Origin: Diphasiastrum complanatum
Lineage: Eukaryota > Streptophyta > Lycopodiopsida > Lycopodiales > Lycopodiaceae
Assembly: GCA_029204225.1 (NCBI GenBank)
Contig: CM055092.1
Coordinates: 76,354,590-76,418,589, forward strand
Length of the DNA stretch: 64,000 nt
Direction of reading: 5' to 3'
The notes under the pieces are model-generated. The model worked only from the letters and a program-made list of their open reading frames with translations, was not told the DNA's origin and made no database searches. Position 1 is the stretch's first letter. Every line of letters starts with the position of its first letter. Positions 26,612 through 33,100 of this stretch are shown one piece after another. A program made the translations under genes and the position numbers.

Positions 26612-26844
26612 CAGTGATGGCTGATCGGGAGAGAGAGCGAGTGAGCGAGGAGCAGCAGCAGGAGGATGGCTGATCCAAAGAGAGGGGAGTAGCAGGGCAG
26701 GTGAGAGAGAGTGCAGGAGAGGGAAAAGAGAGATGGTGAGAGCGTAGAGAGAGCGGGGAGAGACAATGAGAGAGCATAGAGAGAGCTGGTGATTTTTTAG
26801 GGTTAGAGTTCTTTTAGGGTTGGAGAGAAATAGCGATATAGTGA

Positions 26845-26888
<44 letters not shown>

Positions 26889-27065
26889 GCTCCAATGAGA
26901 GTCCTCTACATCCTGCACATTGACTAAACTTTGAAAGAGATGATTCTTGTACATGCAGGAGAGGGAAAGCGTAGAGAGAGTGGGGAGAGACAGTGAGAGA
27001 GCATAGAGAGAGCTGGTGATTTTTTAGGTTTTTTAGGGTTGGAGAGTAAAATAGCGATATAGTGA

Positions 27066-27129
<64 letters not shown>

Positions 27130-30100
27130 TCTCCAAATGCAAGATCATTTGCTAAACTTCAAACGTATTTTCATATTTCATATGTTACTCCATGGAATCT
27201 ATTGCTAGTTTTTTGAATCTGGAATCTATTTCAGAAGCAGCCCTTTAATAAATTCTTTTGGATATCTTGAACTAGCTGGTTGTTAGAGGCCTATTCTTTA
27301 AAGATTTCACCTAAAAAATGAATATTCACATCATTCCTTCCTTATGAAACATTTGTTGCAAAAGTGTGCTATGTTGTTTGCTGGTTTCTAAAAAACTTTT
27401 CTTGGCTAATGGTCCATATACTGTCCAAGAATTTTTGCTATATATTTGTGCTTCACTCATCAAGTTCCTCTTTATATTTGCTTTGATCATTGTAACCAAT
27501 GTTTTGAATTTTTTACATGCAGTTTTGTTTTCGAATGTTGGTGGTTCATCACTTGATTCTCATCATGGCTTTGTCGTGGAGTATAGCATGGATCGAGATT
27601 TGGACCTTGGTTAGTTCAAAATCATTATCTATTGAAGGGGCTTCTTCTGGTTATGCACATGAATACACATGATTTAATTTTTTTTATGGTGCTGCTTATT
27701 GTTGAGCGATAGATTTTTTTTATTGTGTTATTGTGCTTGATTCTTTGAAAGTGACTTGAATGTTGTATTGGAGTTTGATGGGCTCTTATCACACTTATGT
27801 TCATCTAAGTAGGACTTCAATTTACTGGTGGTTAGTACATGGAATCCAATCAATGCTTTGGGAGTTAAGGAGGCCTTTTTTTAGTCTCTTTTTTACGCTT
27901 ATCCAATGTTAGACTCTCTTTGAACTCTACTTACATGCAATAGAATATCATACACTAGTTGATCACAAATTTGAAACTTTATTGAATTCTCAACAAGTAC
28001 ATAATATGATCAAGCATGAAACCCTATGGAGCTAGTTGCCTTGTCTCCTCCCAACCTTGCTGCATAGAATGTGTTTGTGAATGTGTCTCTAGGCTACACA
28101 CTCCTCAAACCGCCTCTTAACCTTGACACATCCTAACGTAGACACATGGCAAACTCCATGCACAGTCGACACTTGCCACTTGGCAGGACCCTGACACATA
28201 GGCAAGTGAATAGGCTGACATGTGTCACTCATACATTGGATCAAGTGTCCCAATGATCATAATCATACGATGTGTCAAGTTAAACCAATTACTCGTGACA
28301 ATACTCACAAGATTACTTGCATGATTACTCGCACTTAGCTTGTTTTTATTCACCTCTTCGCTAGTGGTCTCTGATCGTTAGTTTCAATCTATATACTATT
28401 CGTAGATGAGTAGAACCAATTACTCGTCCTTTTACTCGCACCTACTCGTTAGTCGCCATTAGAGAAAAATAGGACTTGTGCAGTTGCATTTGATCCGATT
28501 TATTATCAGCCATCCCATTTTACTCTGTTTTCCTCTTTTTGTTCTAATCTGTCCACTCCGATCAAGAAAAATCTATAAAAATAGTGATAGTTCTGAAAGC
28601 GAAATCTAAAAAAGAGTTTGAATCCATTTGGTGTATGCACTTTAGAGACCATGTAATCTAGATCGTCATAATCTAGAAGAGTTAGAAGATGTGCCAATCA
28701 AGATAGTTGACGAACATGTTGAGTTAGATCAGACCACGACGGATGATCCTAGGCCCTTTGTCCCTTAGCCGTTAGAATATTTCCCAAGATCGACCTACCA
28801 AGGTTTGATGGAAAGGGAGATCCTAGACGATTCTTGCAAATCTACACCCAAGCGTGTAGAGCCTATGGAGACAACATCCCACAAGAGCTATTATGTTACT
28901 TTAACTTGTGTCTCACTGACACTTCAAATGATCGGTATTTCAATCTGGAGTAGAATGAGCATGACAGTTGGGATATCTTGCAAGCCGAGTTCATCACTCA
29001 ATTCAAAACCATTTGCTTCCTCTCTAATTCTTTCTTGCAACAGGTGAACATGCATGGATAAGAAATACAAATCCTTGTGTGACTATATCGAACGGATCAA
29101 ATGGTTATGTCATGGTTGCGATCTTGAAAGTGTGCTCAATCATAGCATCTTGACTTGGTTTATGGTAGTATGTCTCATTTCAGGCTTACTGATGCCATCA
29201 AAAGGGTAGATGATAGTGAAAGTGCGAGCTCTGACTTAGATAATTTCTTTGATGAAAGAAATTGCCAAAATGAACGATGGGCTAAACATAAGGATAAGCT
29301 TCATGGCGATGCTTCGACTTCTACGGCCAATAGTACTGACAATAATCTCGGCCATGTAAAAGTTGCATACGTAGAGCAACAAACATTTTAGAAAGCTTAC
29401 TTTTGATCTTAGCACAACTGTAGACCAAAAGCTGAAAGGCTTGCAACCTAGAATCATAAAAGCGTATCCTAGATGAGAGTCTACATGGTGCCCTCAATGC
29501 GCAGATAATCACATGGAAAGTGAATGCCGCAATTGAGACAAAGATTAGAGCGGTCCTTTCGATATTTCCATATCTGCAATATGACCAACCATGACACCAA
29601 CGATTGTAGAGATAACCTCGGAAACCAAGCTGTCAGCCCAGCTCTAAAAAGCTTGCTCCTTTAGCACAACGACAAGGTGCCTTACCCCAAGCACCATTAG
29701 TAACGCGAAATCCACAATCAGTTGCTCAGCTTGAATATGGTGGAAGTAACAGACAATTCCTATTACCTGGAGGACGAGGCACCGGAAAATATTCTCATGC
29801 ATTTTATTGATGGAATGAATGGTGAGTTGATACCAATCATTGTCAATCAGCTTCATAGAATTGGATTCAGAGCTCCTATTAAATGTTATGGATGTGAGGA
29901 GGTGGCAAAACATGTTACAATACTGATTACGCATCAAGGCTTACCACAGGAATCAACGATAGTAAGTGGAGGGTTAGGAGTTAATATGATCTCCTCCAAG
30001 CTTTGTCACGCATGGGGATTGCACACATGGTAGATGCTCCTTTCACGATTCGACTAGCTGATCAATCTAGTGTAACTCCAATAGATTTAGCCAAGGACAT

Positions 30101-33100
30101 GCACAACAGAAATAGATGGTATCAAATTCATATTCAAGTCAATCATTAGCACAAGCATTCTCCACGTTTAGTTCACAAAACTAAATATCCATAAGAGACA
30201 TTCAAGAAAAAATGGGTATTAGGTCCACAAATTCTAAAAAGCCCATTAAGATCCGTGAGTAGGACTGTGAACACATTGTTGACCTCCCTTGGGAAGATCA
30301 ACCTGACGAGAAGAAGATCTTGGGCCATAGATACCTAGATAAAACAAAGATAAAAAAGAGAAAGAAAAGAAAATGACCAACAAAGAAATGCATTGTCTCC
30401 AAGATCTAGGCACCATTCCACTTTCAGATTTTGTGCTAAGGATGTCGACAACCTTAGTTGCTTAGATCTCCACTTCTAGCTAAATCTACTCTCTCCTCAT
30501 TGTCGACACCCATACTACAAGCAAACTCACTAGTTGCAGATCCAAGACCCCTCTTAAAGTCTCATTTATAATTCAAGGGGATGAGGCGTAAGAAGAGGAC
30601 TACATTGGACGAGACCACACACTTTAATTCAGAGAGCAAGAAGATCTCTTGGTCACCCATTGGTGGGATTTTCGATGGTGCTTTTACTCATTTCATGGTT
30701 GAGCCCATCTTTGCTTGTACATGACACTTCGTGGCTTTTATTTGTGCACACCACACATGGAGCATGCTACAATGTTTTCTCTTTCAATGCAATGCAGTCC
30801 ATGAATTTATAACACCAAATTATCTGCGAAGAAGGTTTCAGCACTCTAGGTGACTTACCTCCACACCCTTACAGGCGATCATCTTTTTGATGCTCTAGTT
30901 TGATTAACATAGATCAAAACAAAAATTTCATCATAGCCATTGATATAGTGCACTCACAACTTGTGTGTTACATATGTGACATTATAATGTGGTTCCACAT
31001 AGGAAGGGTCCTCCAACAACACAAGCTATGATATATGAGACCCATGTTTGAAATTTGAATCAGGCTATGGTAAACAATGTGATATTTTATTATTGACAAA
31101 TGTGAATTTGCTATTAACATTTCCAATGTTTTGATGATAAGGTATGAAATTTGAATCAGGCTATGGTAAACAATGTGATATTTTATTATTGACAAATGTG
31201 AATTCGTTATTAACATTCCAATGTTGCATAGTTATTAATTGGAGTTCTTGAAAAACCTTCTTCTAGGTTAGTATGCCTGGGCATAATTGTGACAATGTTG
31301 TGGTAAATAATGAGCATCATGATCTCACACTATGCCCTCTAGGAAGCTATCAATATTTTTTGACCTGTCCATCTACACCCTCCGAGTCACCCACTAAATA
31401 GTTAGGGAGGATACGATATTGTGTGGATTTTGGGTATATATCTGAAGATTGTTTTTTTGTACCTGAAAGTAACTCTGCACATACTCACCACACTTTTGCA
31501 TTGCGCCCTTGTAGATCATCTTCCAAACTACGGATTGTCCACTTATAGATGGGACATTCCATGGAAGACAAATAAGAGCATTAAACAAAAAACTTAAAAA
31601 AAGTGTCATAGATGTGGATGTGAGTGTTTTAGAGGCGTTGCTTGACACACTAAGAATAGCTAACCCCCACGTACTTGTCATGAAAATACCTAGACTGTCT
31701 ATTCTTGAAGAACAAAATAAATCTACCTTTCTTTTGGTTCATGCATGCACTTTTTCTGTACTCAATATGGTCAAATCCATGAAGTGATTTTTGCTTGAAC
31801 TTTATCCTATAGATCCTCTCTTTGGCCCTAGTGGATCTCCATGGGTTTCTTCATCCTCGTAATCCCTGAAATTGGATTACAGTTTTTGGGATTTGGGTTT
31901 AGAATTTTTGATTTCTGTGATGAAAGTGGAGAGAATATTTAGCTCCTGGGTTTTTCTTATGCTGCTTCTTTTCATGTATTGGATTACTTTATGCAAGATC
32001 TGAATACATAATCAACTATTCTGATAGTGAGTTGCCGAAGAATCACTTCACAACTTCGATTACCTAGACGTTGAGATATTGAAGTTCTAGTTTTAGCTAG
32101 TCATCTTTTATGGTTGACAGACAAAGACTACTGTAACACCTATAGAAGGAGAGGGACATCATCCTTGTCGTGGATTCATCCTCCCCTAACCCTAATCATT
32201 AGTAGCCCTAGTCCTCAGTCTCAATTAGTCTTAAGATACCAATGTACATGATCCCTGGTGTGAGTTTCTTAACTTTAGATGCTCGAAGACCATAAACAAG
32301 TACAAAAAACATACTGATCCAGGTAATCATACTGATTAAGTGCATTTCAGAAGCATTGTTCTTCTGAGTAGTTGAAAGAGCTTGCTAAACTGTGCAGTTT
32401 GCTATTTACATGTGAGTTTCACATGTCTTTAGATTTGATTGGATAGATGTTTTACATGAGAATGCATTGGTTGACAGGGTTTCATGTCGACGATTCGGAA
32501 GTCACTTTAAATGTCTGTTTGGGAAAAGAATTCAGTGGAGGAGGGTTATTCTTTCGTGGTGTCCGGTGCGACAAGCATGTTAATGGAGAAGCTCACCCAG
32601 AGGTTAGATTTCAGGAATTGTAAGAACGTTTTTAGAAGTCCTAATTTCATTGCATATTGTAACTAATCTTTGTGATTTTGCAGGAAGCATTAGACTACTC
32701 GCATCTTCCGGGTCGTGCAATTCTGCATGCTGGGCGCCAAAGACATGGAGCAAAAGCTATTTCCACTGGCCACAGGGCAAACTTACTTCTTTGGTGTCGG
32801 AGGTATGCATGTTTGCTCATGTGCACATCTTCTGTTAATATCCTTATGTTATTTGAAGTTATGGAAGTATTGAACATTTTCAATAAGTACAAGTTTACGA
32901 GTTGTAACCATGAATTTTTGTTAAAAGGATTGTCTTCATACTTTTTGGAGCATTCAATAAGGATGAGCAGTTCGCACCATGATTTCATAGAGTAGATGCT
33001 CTTTTTATTTACTGTCATATAACAAAATGGACCGAGGGAAGCTCTGGAACTACATCACTCATCTTCTGAATGTGAACTAGCTTCACAAAAGCAGAAAGGT

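Larger units (their letters stand above)
23915..26790 (-). mobile_element. Internally deleted LINE, minus strand
   Basis: It belongs to the same family as 18,283-22,660. Its 3' tail is AAAGAAAGAAGAAAGC (plus strand) and its stem-loop is at 23,953-23,966. On the minus strand the order is leader with CT repeats (26,531-26,609), ORF1 (26,527-24,940), the endonuclease start (about 24,930-24,740), the endonuclease end (about 24,740-24,560), then the 3' UTR. The middle of the endonuclease and the whole RT are missing, so it could only have moved in trans, if these losses preceded insertion. Confidence 0.85.

Noticed and set aside
26058-26777. Frames of 115-239 codons across the GA tracts
   Set aside because: They consist of Ser-Leu or Glu-Arg repeat translation. 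The genuine ORF1 start is at 26,527 on the minus strand.
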